A stretch of DNA of 64,000 nt, taken from assembly GCF_014356525.2 (NCBI RefSeq), contig NC_052505.1, forward strand, positions 14,642,135-14,706,134, in the 5' to 3' direction. This DNA is from Nilaparvata lugens. Taxonomy: Eukaryota > Arthropoda > Insecta > Hemiptera > Delphacidae. The number at the start of each line of letters is the position of its first letter. Positions within the stretch are counted from its first letter, which is position 1. Below the pieces are notes generated by a model. It was given only the letters and a program-made list of their open reading frames with translations, searched no databases and was not told where the DNA came from. Shown piece after piece: positions 22,901-32,349 of the stretch. The position numbers were made by a program, and so were the translations under genes.

Positions 22901-25900
22901 CCGGGGAGAACGCACAACTGACTGCCTCGCTGGTTCGTTGAAGTCAATTTCTGGGTTTAGCGACACTTCCACACTCCCGGAATGATTTAACCGACGACAG
23001 AATTGAATTACGGCCAGAAACGAGTCTGTGAGGAGGAATTTCAAATCGAGCGCGGAAGGCACGTTGCGTAGCAACAAGTGACCGACCATTAGAAAAGAAG
23101 CTCTCAACTGCAAAGGCCCGCTGCTCTCTAGACCAGAGCATTATGGCTACTTACTTGAGGGAGGATAAGTTTGGGATCTTCCCCCTCCAGATGCGCCCCC
23201 TCCTGCCAATCTACACGACCAATTCACCGCACGGGGATGTTTTCAAATAAGTAAGTTTCTCTGGCGCACTTTGTACAATTGTGTGTTGTACCTGTAATGA
23301 CTGTTGCTGAATACCAGCGGATTGAGGATGACCTTGCGATGCGGGCCGGAGCCGACGACGCCCTGAATCAGCTGTTTGCGTTTCACCTGGAAGTCAAAGT
23401 CGACCGAGTTGTCGGGTCTCTGCGCCATTATGCAGCACTCGGCCAGACGCAGCCACAGCCGCGGATTCATGTGATACACCTACAATTCAATAAATAAATG
23501 GACGAATTAATTCATTTGCCAAAAACAAAATACAAGTATTATTAACGTAATTGAAACAATTCTGATGATGTTCTGATCTTTTTTTCCTATACCAGTCTGA
23601 AAATTAAACAACAAATTTTGTCGACTTCAAAATATTTCTTCATTTGACATTGGATAATATCATAGAGAAAAGTTAGCATAAGAAGATATTCCATCTCCCA
23701 TGGTATACGTTCCAAATTTCAAGCCGATTTTTGTCAACTCAAGCCGATTACTGTCGATTATTACCGTTTCGGCCCGATGAGAGTGAAAGAACGGGACAGT
23801 ATGAGAGACTACCAGCGTCACATAGCTACACCAAAAAGGACTACTAAGACTATCAGCTTGATTAAAAAGTGAAATTTTGAACATAAAGGGGGTTTTAGAC
23901 GAATCATGTAGCTAGCCGCTTGTTACTGGTAGCTAGCTACACGTCTCGTTTAAACACCAACAAGCCAGGTTATAGGACAACAAGTCATATATACCTTATA
24001 GCTTAGTCCCTTATAGAAAGCCTCAGGTAAGTAACAAGCTCCGGGACAGCTAGCAACGACTTGTCAACTTACCAGCTTGCAGGAGGTCACATGATCACAA
24101 GTGACTGTTACTGCCCCGGTGTAAATGCCGCACGGGCAAGTTACAAGTCACTTCTTGTTACAGAGTCACGTTACTTCTTGTCAGTCTACAGCGCTCTTAG
24201 TGTCAAGTTTTGAAACCTTCTTACCTTGAAGCCGACATTTACAAGTGACACAAGCGTCTCCGAGGTAAGTAGGAGCTGGTAAGTCAAAAAGTGACTTGTA
24301 CAAGTGTTTAGTAAAAGCGACTTGTACACACCTCGTCTTGAACCCCCTTAAACGCCCGATACCATAGGATATCTTTTTATGCGAACTCTTCTCTATGCTG
24401 AGACACAAAATAATATATCAAGTACACTCTTATTTTCTCACAAGTAGTTTCAAGAGCCATTTTCAAGTGTGAATAAAATAGAAGGGTACTTGATATATTA
24501 TATTGTATTTCAATACTGTCAGAAGCCCTGAAAATAGAAGTGAGTAATTGTGTATGTACCTTCTGATACTATGATACTGTTTTTTATGAACTTTTCAATA
24601 ACTTCATGATATTATTAGACAATATTCTAGTGCTTCATTAATATTGTGTACCTTCTGATACTGGTTTTAATTAACTTTTCAATAAATCCGTGACAATATT
24701 CTAGTGTTTAGTGTACCTGAACAGCCTCGGTGAGACAATCGAAGGCCATCAGCGGCTTGCCAGCATGCAGCAGACTGACGCCCAGGTTGTACATGAGCTG
24801 GGGGGCGCGGCTGCCGCCAACCGTGTGCAGGGGCCGTCCCGACAGGGGGTCCGCCCCTGGCCCCGCCCCTGTGGCTCCTGTCCCCGCCCCCAGCGCCATG
24901 GCCGCCTTGTTCTCGGCCACCGCCTTGCTTAGGTAGAAGTTGGCCAGGTTGGGTTTGGCCAGGTAGTGGTGCAGACAGCCCATGTCGTTGTAATAGGCCA
25001 CTGACGGCGATTCGCCTGTCTCTTTGAATACCTGACAAAAATCCACAAAATACATAAAATTCAATACAATGGCTCGGTTGCATAAACGTCTGTTGAATTT
25101 TAATCATAATTGAATTCCACTACAACCAATCAGAAAAGGTTTTTTAAAATAAGGCTTCTCTAATTGGTTCTCGTGGCATTTAATCGGGATTAAAGATTAA
25201 CATACTTTTGTTCAACCGGGTGCTAATATTGTTTTTCATATTCATTCATTCCATTACAATGATCTTAATATAATTTGTGGAGTAAGGTCGATTTCCACAC
25301 ATAAAACACTAGACATGTAGAAGACACATTATAAGAAATTTCTGAAACTAACCATTGTATGTAATTGTAAACTATTTAATATTTTCTGTAATTGATGTAG
25401 TAGTTTTAGTTTTTTTTGGAAAATAAACAATTATTTATTTATAATTCATACATTCTTATCAATTCGGCAGTACATAAAATTCAATACAATGGTTCATACC
25501 ATGGCTTGTACCATGATGAAATGCCACGAGAGTTTGTTTCAAAAAGCCTTCTCTTGGTTTTCGTGATATTTGATGATAAAATCCTACTACGTTGGTCGAC
25601 GAGTGAGCGCTGCGCTCACTCTTGGTATTTTTTTGTTCCAGTTATTTAAAACTCCGCCCTATTATCCTGAAACTTCATATAGGTGTGAGTTATAATGTTT
25701 TGAAGTGGCTTATGTCTCGATAAGCACGTTTTCAGCAAATATGTTGCGTCACTGACATCAGATAGGAAACACACCTACAGCATTGTACTGTAGTAGCTTG
25801 TTGCTACGTCTTGTTGATAATGAGTGTTCTCATTCACATGAAATCATCGGAGTTCAGGAATGAGGAAGTTGTTCAGCATTTGAACTTAGCGAGCTGATGT

Positions 25901-28900
25901 TACTGTAACAGCGTGGCCGGTGTCCTCAATAAAATATGGACCAATGATTCCATTCGTAGGCATCGCACATTAGACATTCACGTTGGCTGAATGGAGTGGC
26001 CCAGCATCAAGTTCTTGAGGATTTTGAACAGGAAAATACAAAAATGTTGTCTATCTACGATTTTTGTGTGAGATTTAAACAATGTGAGCAGAATAAAGCC
26101 ACCTTAAAGGACTAATATTCAAAATATAACAAATTTTCTTTAAAAACCCTAAATTTCCATTTATGCTCTTATGATTTCTTGGAATACATGACTTGAGAAT
26201 ATTTTCCGTGAATTTTTTTTAATATCTAAAATAAAACAGTTTGGCTGGCCCCACTTTGTACAATATACATATAGATTGAACAAAATTGAATGTAAAAGAC
26301 TAAGAAATTGTCAAAAACCACAGATTTATTGATACTTAGAAAGACCGGTTTCGGTTATTACACCATTGTCAATCTCTGATAAACTATCAGATTATCTTTC
26401 TAAGTATCAATAAATCTGTAGTTTTTGACAATTTCTTAGTCTTTTTTATTCAATAAGAATAATTACCACAATATCAACTTCTCAACTACAAAAAAGTGAT
26501 TATACAAAACTATAGAAATATTTCAAGTGAGGCGTTGTAAGTACCTGTAAGGCGTTGTCAATCGGCACACTCTGCAGCGTAGCAATGGCCTTGTCAAATT
26601 GGCCGCGCAGATAGTGCAGGTTGGCGTTGAGGAAGAGTGGCGCCGAGGTGGTGGAGGCAGGCAGCGTGCACGTGGCGAGCAACTGTAAGTCGCGCTTGCA
26701 CGCAGTCAGCGCGCACGTTGCGAGCAGGCAGCGAGCGCGGCATTGCAGCAGCTTCACGCGGAATGCGTCGGTCGCTGCGTCCACGGCTGCCAACGTCACC
26801 GGCAGGGGCGGCTCCTCCTGAACAAGAAGTTGTGCTTCATTGAGGTGTGATCAAATTGAATAAGTATACGTTCAGTTGAATAAAATATATGAAATAAATG
26901 AATACGGAATACTTTACTTGTTAGCAATACATGTTTGACATATCATCACATCTAAACTACTGAACTGATGAACTTGTAATTTTGCATAAATATTCTGAAT
27001 CTGCCGAGGATGGATATTGACTCATTTTATTGCTACTAATCAATTAATTCTAATTTATTAATTTAAAAAATGGACAATTTAAAAAATGGACAATTTAAAA
27101 ATTCACAGTTTAAGTAACTATAAAAACCCAACCAGTCAGAGCTTTATCCAATCCAAATGAAAATGTAGCGTAATTGGCAGCCATGTTACAATTGTTAACA
27201 CTTTTGTTTTGAAGTATCCCTAAACTAATATTTTCAATCTTCGTTGTAATGTTCAGTTTATTCAGAGTATAAGGCCTATTTATGAAACCCTTCGGGATAT
27301 TCACATAGGGAAAAATCTAGAGGCGTTGAATGCTGTTAAATTCTGTTCAAGAAGGAAAACTCATTGAAAACGACACTAATCTTGGAAAAGTCTTGACAAA
27401 ACGACATGCTTAAATTATCATACACAAAACAATACTGCAGACCTGTTGCAAACTGTACGAACTAAATGATTTTACATGTGTTTTTTATACATAAATAGTT
27501 ATGCTTCCATGCGGTGGCTACCGAATATGGAAACCCCACTTTTTACAGACATGTTTATGTTGATGAGCTTGACATAATGAACGCACTGTAGTTCGTTATT
27601 TAATGTAAGAGGACTTTTTTTCAACCTCCGATCACATATCTTAAGACACAGAAAAACGGTAAAGGGGTGAATTTTACAGAGCTGAACAACTTACCAACCC
27701 TACCAAACGCCCTGTAATCGGTGCGGTGATATCGTCAATATTGATGTCCAGTTATAGACCCAGACACATGGCCGCCTAACTTGTGTCTCCAGCCAAAAGC
27801 TGGTTGCATAGCGTTATTCGGTTTTGCAAGCAAAAGGCGATAGTTCAGCATAAATGTACTGAAGAATCATTCAAGTTTACGCAGGAAACATGATGAATGA
27901 TGATATTGTGCGTGAATGGTATCGGAAAATTGAAGACGTCAGTTGAAATGACTTCCGGAATCTATAGTTACATTGCTAAATATGCATTTGGTCAATGCTG
28001 ATGCTATGCATTGTTATTTACTAGCCATTATTTTAGTTGCTGTTTCGAGTCAGTCTGATTATTTACTAGCCATTAGTTTAGTTGCTGTTTAAAGTCAGTC
28101 TGTTGCCACAGCTTGTAGAGCGTACATCGCTTATAACCATGTATTAGATGTACTAGTATGTTGAAATAAATAATTCTTTTTAAAAAGCCGGTTGGTTATT
28201 CCAGTTCCTAAACTTATGACAAGTCGCCTCACAGTGCTGGTGCAACCAAAAGGCTTCTCCAGCAAATCAAATGGTATAATTTCGATCTTCCATCTTCACT
28301 TAGTCATTGGTTATAACTTATATCAGCACCCAAAACTCAAGACACGAATCTGAGGGCAGTGCTTCCAAACTGACGAGGAGCTCTAAAACAACGTCATAGC
28401 CCACTTGAACTCATTTATTTTATTCATTTATTTATTATTCTAATTTTTACAAGAAAGTACTGAATGGGAGAGGAAAACTAAGGATACTCCTTGTACTATT
28501 TCTCTCCCAAATTTAGATAAAATTATTTGAAAGTCAGAAATGAGGATATGATTCCACTTTTCTGAAATTTAGTCCTTTTTCACTCAAAAACAACAGAAAC
28601 TAAGAATTTTGAAATGACTATTTTATTTGACGGCAGCATTTATGAGGATTGTTTTGGTAGGCTGGTTTACTAGTATTACAAATGCCTCAACCTTCACGAC
28701 ATTATTTTGTTAAAGAATAATAAGTAACATTCAGTGAAATAATTATTCTCTCTTACAGATTCGTCTTTTATTTATGGCCATTTAAAAATATGACCTTTGT
28801 AATAATCAAGTGTTTGTGTGACCTTCTGGTTGTCGGCTGCTGCAGCGGCGGCAATCATCTTGCCCTGGGCTGCGTTCTCGGTGGACACGAATTGGTTCTC

Positions 28901-31900
28901 GATGTAGGCGATCAGCGCTAGCGCCTTGTCCGGCTGCTGCGTGCACAGGTGCAGCTCAACCAGCAGCAGGCACACGCGGTGGGCCAGGCTCTCCTCTGAA
29001 ACACATTGCATAGTCAGTATGTACATAGTACAGTATGTACATATGTACTGTCATAGTACAGTATACAGTACACATCAGCTAGAATAGTGTTCTTAGAGCT
29101 GGAATCCCAAATATCAGTATCAGTGAGCGTGTATAGTACAGTATTATTATTATATGCATATGCACTCATAGGCCAATATTATTATTATATGCATATGCAC
29201 TCATAGGCCAATACAAACATTAAAAACATTGAAAGAGTGAATATGAATAACTTGTTTGGCCTATGTAACCGGGAGACATTGCTGTGTCCGGCCTGCAAAA
29301 AACTTTCCGGCCGGATATCGCGACTGACCTTGATTTTTCCGGGCTCAAATTGAGATCATCTGTTATTATTTACACTGTTCGTAAAACTTTGTTTTTCCAA
29401 CCTAAAAATTGTCCAGGAATTGAATGTTATCTGTGCAGTGTAGTGGAAATACACGTATCATTCCTATGAGTTCTAATGGGACCATTCCCACTCAGTCCAG
29501 TCAAGCTACAATGAATATTCTTATTAGAATTCATAGAAATGATATTTCCACTGTACCATATCCATTAGAATTCTTCAACACTTCTTGCAATTATTCTATG
29601 CATGTGTTCTCTCCTAAAAGTCTTATTCAAGTAGAGTTTTTAAGAAAAGAGATCAAGAGATCATACATTTTTTGGACTCAAAATAGTGTGTGAATTGAAT
29701 TGTCATTTACATAACCTCTAGACTGCTGTGTATTCCAAATTTAAGGTTTGAAGCAGTTTTGGACGAATGCCTGTTGTTTTTACCTTCATTGTATCTATTG
29801 TCTATGAATAAATAAATAAATAGATAAATAAACACAAAAGTTTTGGCTTAGCCAACCTTCCGAATACATTGTATTCTAGGTACATTGTTCCAATCAATGT
29901 CTTCCTCCATTTTGTAATTTTACGAATTCAGATCGGTTCATTTTAAATTACTGAGCACGTTATTTTTCTCTACAATAATGAATGAAAATTATTCTTTTCA
30001 TGAAAATTTGTCAACTTACCCATGGGCGCAATAAAAGAGAACACCTTATTCATGATCTTCAAAGCCGAGCTGTATTGTTTGAGGTGGTACAGCACCACTG
30101 CTTGGTTGTAATATATGACACAATGCTCCACATCTTCCAATGAGTCCAGATCGTCAATGTTCACATGTGCCTGAAAGCATGCACAATTTTGAGTACATGC
30201 AAAATGTATGTATAATGTTTACCTGATGACTTTTGTCAATAACATGCATTTGTTCACGGCAGTAAAGACATTTTGAATTTTGAATTTGAAAAGCAAATGA
30301 TCTGTTCTCATTCTCCATAGGTGTCTGGAGACACTACTTTAATCCAACCTGTTTTATTTCTCAATTAATCATTATTTTCGCCAAAGTCCAGACATTTAGA
30401 GCAGAAAACATGAAATTCCCGACATGTTATAAACGTTTCTGTTTCAAAAGATAAGTGGGTGGTGAAAGCGAGAAAGGTTTTCAGATATTATTGAAATTAA
30501 TTTTTGAACTGTAAAAAGTAGTCGGAAGGTCGTATTTTGGTCTCTTAGGGAATTTCAAAGTTAGAACGGCTGCATGGTATGCACTGTGTACTAAATTATA
30601 AGCTAAAGGCTGGCAATTTACAAGATTTTAACTGCAAGCAGAAAAATAATTTAAACTACTTTCTCGCTTTTATTATCTTTTGAAACAGAAACGTTTCTGG
30701 CATGTCGAGAATTCTATGTTTTCTGCTCAAAATGTCTGGACATTGACGAAAATAATCATTGATAGGAAATACGAGTAACTAGGCTATAGGTTGAATTAAA
30801 ACGATCCAGACACCAATAGAAAGGAAACATTCTTTCTGTTATTCTAATATAAGATTCTCACTTATAACGACAAAATATTTTTCTAGAGAAGTGATATTCA
30901 AAAGAGGTGCATATTTTCGCGATGTTTTCAATTTCATGAAAAACCTTTCAATCCTGAAACTTTCCAGCACTATTGAAATATCGGAGATGATATTCTACAT
31001 GCAATTCTGTGATTAAATTGAACATTTGAGAAAGTTGCAATTCTACACAGCTTGGCAACGCTGTAACTTATTTGGATGGAGAGACAAGTCTCAACTTATT
31101 TTATACAGACTATGATTTTATGATTATTTTCCAATGAAAATTACCACCAGCAAAAGTAAATCAACCAATCAACTGTCATCCCTCCTAGCATTAACGCACA
31201 AGTCAAGAACTCATTTAGATAATATACTTGGCAAAACAATATTTTTTCTCAGTGATATATCATTAAAGTGTATATTTGGAAATTGAAAATCTACGTACCA
31301 TTAACATTTTTATTCACAACATATTTCAACATACTAATTTCTTTAAATGGAGGGACTTATTTTATACAACCTTATTTTATACAGACTATGATTTTATGAT
31401 TATTTTTCAATGAAAATTACCACCAGCAAAAGTAAATCAACCAATCAACTGTCATCCCTCCTAGCATTAACGCACAAGTCAAGAACTCATTTAGATAATA
31501 TACTTGGCAAAACAATATTTTTTCTCAGTGATATATCATTAAAGTGTATATTTGGAAATTGAAAATCTACGTACCATTAACATTTTTATTCACAACATAT
31601 TTCAACATACTAATTTCTTTAAATGGAGGGACTTATTTTATACAAGCTATATACTTTTATACAGACCTGCGCACAGACAGCGTTCATGTTCTTCTTGAAG
31701 AGGTCGGTCTTGCGCAGATCAGTCTTGTAGTACTCGACGACGGCGCGATTGTGCAGAACCTTGATGTCGTGAGGTCGAGCCGCCTCGAGCCGAGCCAGCA
31801 GCTGTAGGCAGGTCGAGTAGTGGCCTCGGCCGAAGTCGGCCAGCGCAGTCTGCGCCCAATCACGCTCCTGATCCGAAATGCCCCCCTCTCCACCAGCCCC

Positions 31901-31915
31901 ATCTTTGTCCGCCAT
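15704..31915 (-). CDS. CNOT10: CCR4-NOT transcription complex subunit 10 (CNOT10)
   Basis: Ten exons, in order: 31667-31915, 30020-30170, 28823-28995, 26545-26817, 24717-25031, 23292-23479, 20856-21146, 18272-18512, 17315-17399, 15704-15762. All have GT-AG junctions and compatible phases, giving 674 residues (about 740 in human). CNOT10 is a TPR-rich scaffold that, with CNOT11, docks on the N-terminus of CNOT1 in the cytoplasmic deadenylase complex. Conserved landmarks: ISDQERDWAQTALADF near the N-terminus, NQAVVLYHLKQYSSALKIM (TPR), NLGVSLLHAGKPLMAFDCL, VYHMNPRLWLRLAECCI, AIPVASLEFASLCLRNAQLL and KFLGHVYAGEALILLDRI. Coding exons are GC-rich islands in AT-rich introns. The start is the first ATG of the conserved N-terminus; a likely 5'-UTR acceptor (TTGCAG) lies about 20 bp upstream. 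The last three exons are duplicated downstream at 12491-15289. Confidence 0.93.
15885..15999. mobile_element. MITE family B copy in the last CNOT10 intron (copy B)
   Basis: The duplicate of 12672-12786, same sequence and ends (AGTTGCACAAAAGCCTGC ... TTCTTGTGCAACCGAGTC). Confidence 0.85.
17315..17399 (-). CDS. CNOT10: CNOT10 exon 9, copy B
   Basis: 85 bp between TTTTTTCAG and GTAAGT on the minus strand. It encodes VWQSTGGGSKNN and VPIHVIALAMYVELLL. The VxALAxYVEL pattern matches the C-terminal helix of CNOT10 in vertebrates. It ends in phase 1, matching exon 10. Confidence 0.85.
18272..18512 (-). CDS. CNOT10: CNOT10 exon 8, copy B
   Basis: 241 bp. The first base completes the Lys codon begun by exon 7 (CAC AA|G), giving VHKFLGHVYAGEALILL across the junction, a strongly conserved CNOT10 block. 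It continues with IDHLNPERCPDMN and a NLAVALVVSGRYEKAGDLLKQ-like TPR helix pair. Confidence 0.93.
18838..19645 (+). mobile_element. Helitron-like non-autonomous element in CNOT10 intron 7
   Basis: Starts TCTATATACATAAAAGCG after an A and ends GGCTAG before a T, as expected for Helitron insertion between A and T with a 3' CTRR end. Near the 3' end are two hairpins: a perfect 9-bp stem at 19586-19606 (CCAGGGGGC, loop GGA) followed by CTAG, and an AGCCT/AGGCT stem just before the final CTAG, next to the GAGCGAAGCGAGCC motif. Inside, a block containing AAAGATACGCCCAAAATC and GTTCAAATTTGGTAC-like sequence is repeated about four times. No Rep/helicase ORF, so non-autonomous. Confidence 0.75.
19851..19985. 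mobile_element. MITE family C copy in CNOT10 intron 7
   Basis: Left end TAGAGCCAGAACATATTAAG; right end CGTTTAATATGGTCTGTCCC, inverted relative to each other. Contains a short internal duplication (CGATCAGCTAATTGGCT twice). Second copy at 20599-20728. Confidence 0.7.
20275..20395 (+). repeat. SINE-like dispersed repeat
   Basis: The block ATATCGAGTGACCTGGCTGG ... GTCAGAGTTTTCAGGTCAC ... CCTCTGACATGACCTGACGA ... TTTTTTAGGCAGCC recurs almost whole at 61735-61862 and in part near 10905. There is no ORF and no tRNA-like A/B box that I can identify, so 'SINE-like' refers only to size and dispersal. Confidence 0.55.
20599..20728. mobile_element. MITE family C copy in CNOT10 intron 7
   Basis: TAGGACCAGACCATATTAAG at the left and AACGCTCCATGTTATCTGGC at the right form an imperfect inverted repeat. 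The interior shares CAGCGTTTTAGAGTAGGCAG-type sequence with the copy at 19851. Confidence 0.7.
20856..21146 (-). CDS. CNOT10: CNOT10 exon 7
   Basis: 291 bp bounded by TTGCAG and GTCAGT. Encodes YEAQSFAIPVASLEFASLCL, a proline-rich linker (RPLPTPPSPPCDP), and an alpha-helical LRVCIRAAAAFVALGLGDP/VLALEHANALI segment. Entered in phase 2 after the Ser codon split with exon 6; exits in phase 2. Confidence 0.92.
21590..21790 (-). pseudogene. Reverse-transcriptase fragment in CNOT10 intron 6
   Basis: On the minus strand, GIPRTILGQI (a decayed GVPQGSxLGP block) changes frame into LSNNLDSKVVLFADDTTILV. The FADD active-site box of non-LTR reverse transcriptase is preserved, but the segment is frameshifted and only about 200 bp long. 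A dead insertion inside the intron. Confidence 0.7.
22363..23275 (-). mobile_element. Tc1/mariner-like element with decayed transposase, intact terminal repeats
   Basis: CAAAGTGCGCCAGAGAAA at 22365 is matched by its inverse TTTCTCTGGCGCACTTTG ending at 23273; TA lies outside both ends, and the similarity continues inward (TTACTTATTTGAAAA). On the minus strand a decayed transposase is readable: LWSREQRAFAVESFFSNGRS and ATQRAFRARFEIPPHRLV (helix-turn-helix DUF4817 type) near 23141-22960, a FRECGSVAKPRN linker, then pieces to a C-terminal HLKNNIHDAIANIPIDVLQ segment near 22600. The central catalytic part is mostly deleted, so it is non-autonomous. The right end is only 16 bp from the CNOT10 exon 6 donor. 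Confidence 0.85.
23292..23479 (-). CDS. CNOT10: CNOT10 exon 6
   Basis: 188 bp from TTGTAG to GTACAA. Encodes VYHMNPRLWLRLAECCIMAQ, one of the most conserved CNOT10 blocks, then KRKQLIQGVVGSGPHRKVIL and NSHY. It leaves in phase 2. A mariner-like element ends 16 bp downstream of its donor. Confidence 0.93.
23887..24348. mobile_element. Harbinger-like MITE with TAA target-site duplication
   Basis: Inverted ends AGGGGGTTTTAGACGA and TCGTCTTGAACCCCCT, flanked on both sides by TAA (23884-23886, 24349-24351), the 3-bp duplication typical of PIF/Harbinger elements. About 460 bp, no ORF. The interior is unusually rich in ACTTGT/ACAAGT words in both orientations, a likely subterminal binding-site array (inference). 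Lies in CNOT10 intron 5. Confidence 0.75.
24409..24510. mobile_element. Short hairpin MITE in CNOT10 intron 5
   Basis: AATATATCAAGTACACTCTT and GAAGGGTACTTGATATATT form an inverted pair around a CTCACAAGTAG / CAAGTGTGAA centre. About 100 bp, non-coding. Confidence 0.65.
24553..24710 (+). repeat. Tandem duplication adjoining CNOT10 exon 5
   Basis: GTACCTTCTGATACT ... ACTTTTCAATAA ... ACAATATTCTAGTG occurs twice in succession (24557 and 24650), ending a few bases from the exon 5 donor at 24716. Copies differ by indels. No function inferred. Confidence 0.6.
24717..25031 (-). CDS. CNOT10: CNOT10 exon 5
   Basis: 315 bp, phase 0 at both ends. Encodes VFKETGESPSVAYYNDMGCL (a TPR helix), NFYLSKAVAENKAA, a Gly/Ala/Pro-rich loop (about 15 residues) and MYNLGVSLLHAGKPLMAFDC. 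GC content is far above that of the introns. Confidence 0.93.
25073..25221. mobile_element. MITE family B copy in CNOT10 intron 4
   Basis: GCTCGGTTGCATAAACGTCT and ATACTTTTGTTCAACCGGGT are the inverted ends. The core pair ACAACCAATCAGAAAAGG / TCTCTAATTGGTTCTCGTGG is present. Confidence 0.8.
25222..26290. other. CNOT10 intron 4 remainder
   Basis: AT-rich intron. Contains a perfect 9-bp hairpin GAGTGAGCG CTG CGCTCACTC at about 25602-25622 that resembles a Helitron 3' stem without a clear element around it, and a short duplicate of TACATAAAATTCAATACAAT near 25474 (also at 25052). No gene is seen. Confidence 0.45.
26294..26447. mobile_element. Foldback MITE with about 48-bp inverted ends, CNOT10 intron 4
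   Basis: AAGACTAAGAAATTGTCAAA ... TTTATTGATACTTAGAAAG pairs with CTTTCTAAGTATCAATAAA ... TTGACAATTTCTTAGTCTTT almost perfectly. The loop contains ACCGGTTTCGGTTATTACAC. Non-coding. Confidence 0.85.
26545..26817 (-). CDS. CNOT10: CNOT10 exon 4
   Basis: 273 bp, phase 0 at both ends, from GTTCAG to GTACTT. Encodes LLQCRARCLLATCALTACKR, then APLFLNANLHYLRGQFDKAI, a TPR pair equivalent to the SLFLKSNFEYLRGN region of the human protein. Confidence 0.93.
26818..28822. other. CNOT10 intron 3
   Basis: AT-rich intron. From about 28225 to 28790 it carries the dispersed repeat also found at 2090-3075, here without the foldback insertion. A 54-bp tandem duplication (ATTTACTAGCCATTA ... AGTCAGTCTG) lies at about 28013-28110. 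At 27870-27950 a stretch translating as DIVREWYRKIEDV looks like a decayed transposase N-terminus, too short to classify. Confidence 0.5.
28823..28995 (-). CDS. CNOT10: CNOT10 exon 3
   Basis: 173 bp from TTTCAG to GTCACA, entered in phase 1 and left in phase 0. Encodes EESLAHRVCLLLVELHLCTQ and PDKALALIAYIENQFV, followed by an alanine run. Corresponds to the FAQAVCFLLVDLYI helices of human CNOT10. Confidence 0.92.
29140..29215 (+). repeat. 36-bp tandem duplication in CNOT10 intron 2
   Basis: TATTATTATATGCATATGCA / CTCATAGGCCAATA is present twice head to tail. A palindromic GTACATATGTAC and repeated AGTACAGTAT words lie just before it (29015-29075). Confidence 0.7.
30020..30170 (-). CDS. CNOT10: CNOT10 exon 2
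   Basis: 151 bp, phase 0 in and phase 1 out, bounded by TTTCAG and GTAAGT. Encodes IDDLDSLEDVEHCVIYYNQA and VVLYHLKQYSSALKIM, the first clear TPR of CNOT10 (human [20 protein letters not shown]). Confidence 0.94.
30311..30831. mobile_element. Foldback element in CNOT10 intron 1
   Basis: Long imperfect inverted arms of about 150 bp. ATTTTCGCCAAAGTCCAGAC, AGAGCAGAAAACATG and AAACGTTTCTGTTTCAAAAG on the left recur inverted on the right as CTTTTGAAACAGAAACGTTT, TTTTCTGCTC and TGGACATTGACGAAAAT. The ends share TCTATTGGTGTCTGG-type sequence. The central 170 bp is unique. No ORF. Confidence 0.8.
31097..31648 (+). repeat. 276-bp tandem duplication next to the CNOT10 exon 1 donor
   Basis: ACAGACTATGATTTTATGAT at 31105 recurs at 31381, and the following 260 bp (ACCACCAGCAAAAGTAAATC, AACGCACAAGTCAAGAACTC, GGAAATTGAAAATCTACGTA) are almost identical. 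A third partial start, CTTATTTTATACA, lies at 31632. The block ends about 20 bp from the exon 1 donor. Confidence 0.9.
31667..31915 (-). CDS. CNOT10: CNOT10 exon 1 (coding start)
   Basis: The ATG at 31915 opens MADKDGAGGEGGISDQERDW, followed by a TPR-like CLQLLARLEAARPHDIKVLH and NRAVVEYYKTDL. It ends in phase 0 at a GTCTGT donor, weaker than the other donors of the gene. The protein start matches the acidic, Gly-containing N-terminus of CNOT10 in animals. The exon extends upstream as 5' UTR to an acceptor-like TTGCAG near 31935, suggesting a non-coding first exon. Confidence 0.92.
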
Positions 31916-32349
31916 TTTCCAAGCTCAAAGCTCCTGCAATCACCCATTACACACACATTAGAACAAACTTTTATTGAAGCAAATCTAGTTAACCTACCTG
32001 GAAATAAAACTTCGAGTACGTACTTTTACAGACTTGTCTTTTTACCTTTAGGGCTACTCTTGAATATAAATAAGAAGAGAAAATGATAATCATCATAATT
32101 TTAGCCGAAACATGTTGTGACTAAACAATTTTAAAAAGAGTACTTGGATTTCTATTTTTATTTATATTTTACATACTTGAACGATTGTTTGAGATTGTTT
32201 TCAACAATGTAGAAATATAACTGATTTACAGGATATTCAATCTGAAATTTTATTCTGATAAGTATTCAATAATTCAGTATATTTCATCCATGATTGGCAG
32301 TCGCCAGAGAGATTTCGTCAAAGTTTGAATCAAAACACATATAACTTGA

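Larger units (their letters stand above)
12491..31915 (-). other. CNOT10: CNOT10 locus, maximal extent including the orphan duplicate exons
   Basis: The locus runs from the start codon at 31915 to the distal duplicated terminal exon at 12491. Two terminal-exon sets are available: exon 7 (20856-21146) can splice in the same phase either to 18512 (copy B) or to 15289 (copy A). Both choices give the same predicted protein, because the duplicated exons are identical. Which 3' end is transcribed cannot be seen from sequence. Confidence 0.8.

Noticed and set aside
22000..24400. Possible CRISPR-like or tRNA features among repeated short words
   Set aside because: Repeats are transposon ends or subterminal words, not regularly spaced arrays. 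No cloverleaf or A/B box was recognised anywhere in the window.
27870..27950. DIVREWYRKIEDV-like stretch suggesting a transposase N-terminus
   Set aside because: Only about 20 codons and no further homology in any frame; too short to annotate as an element.
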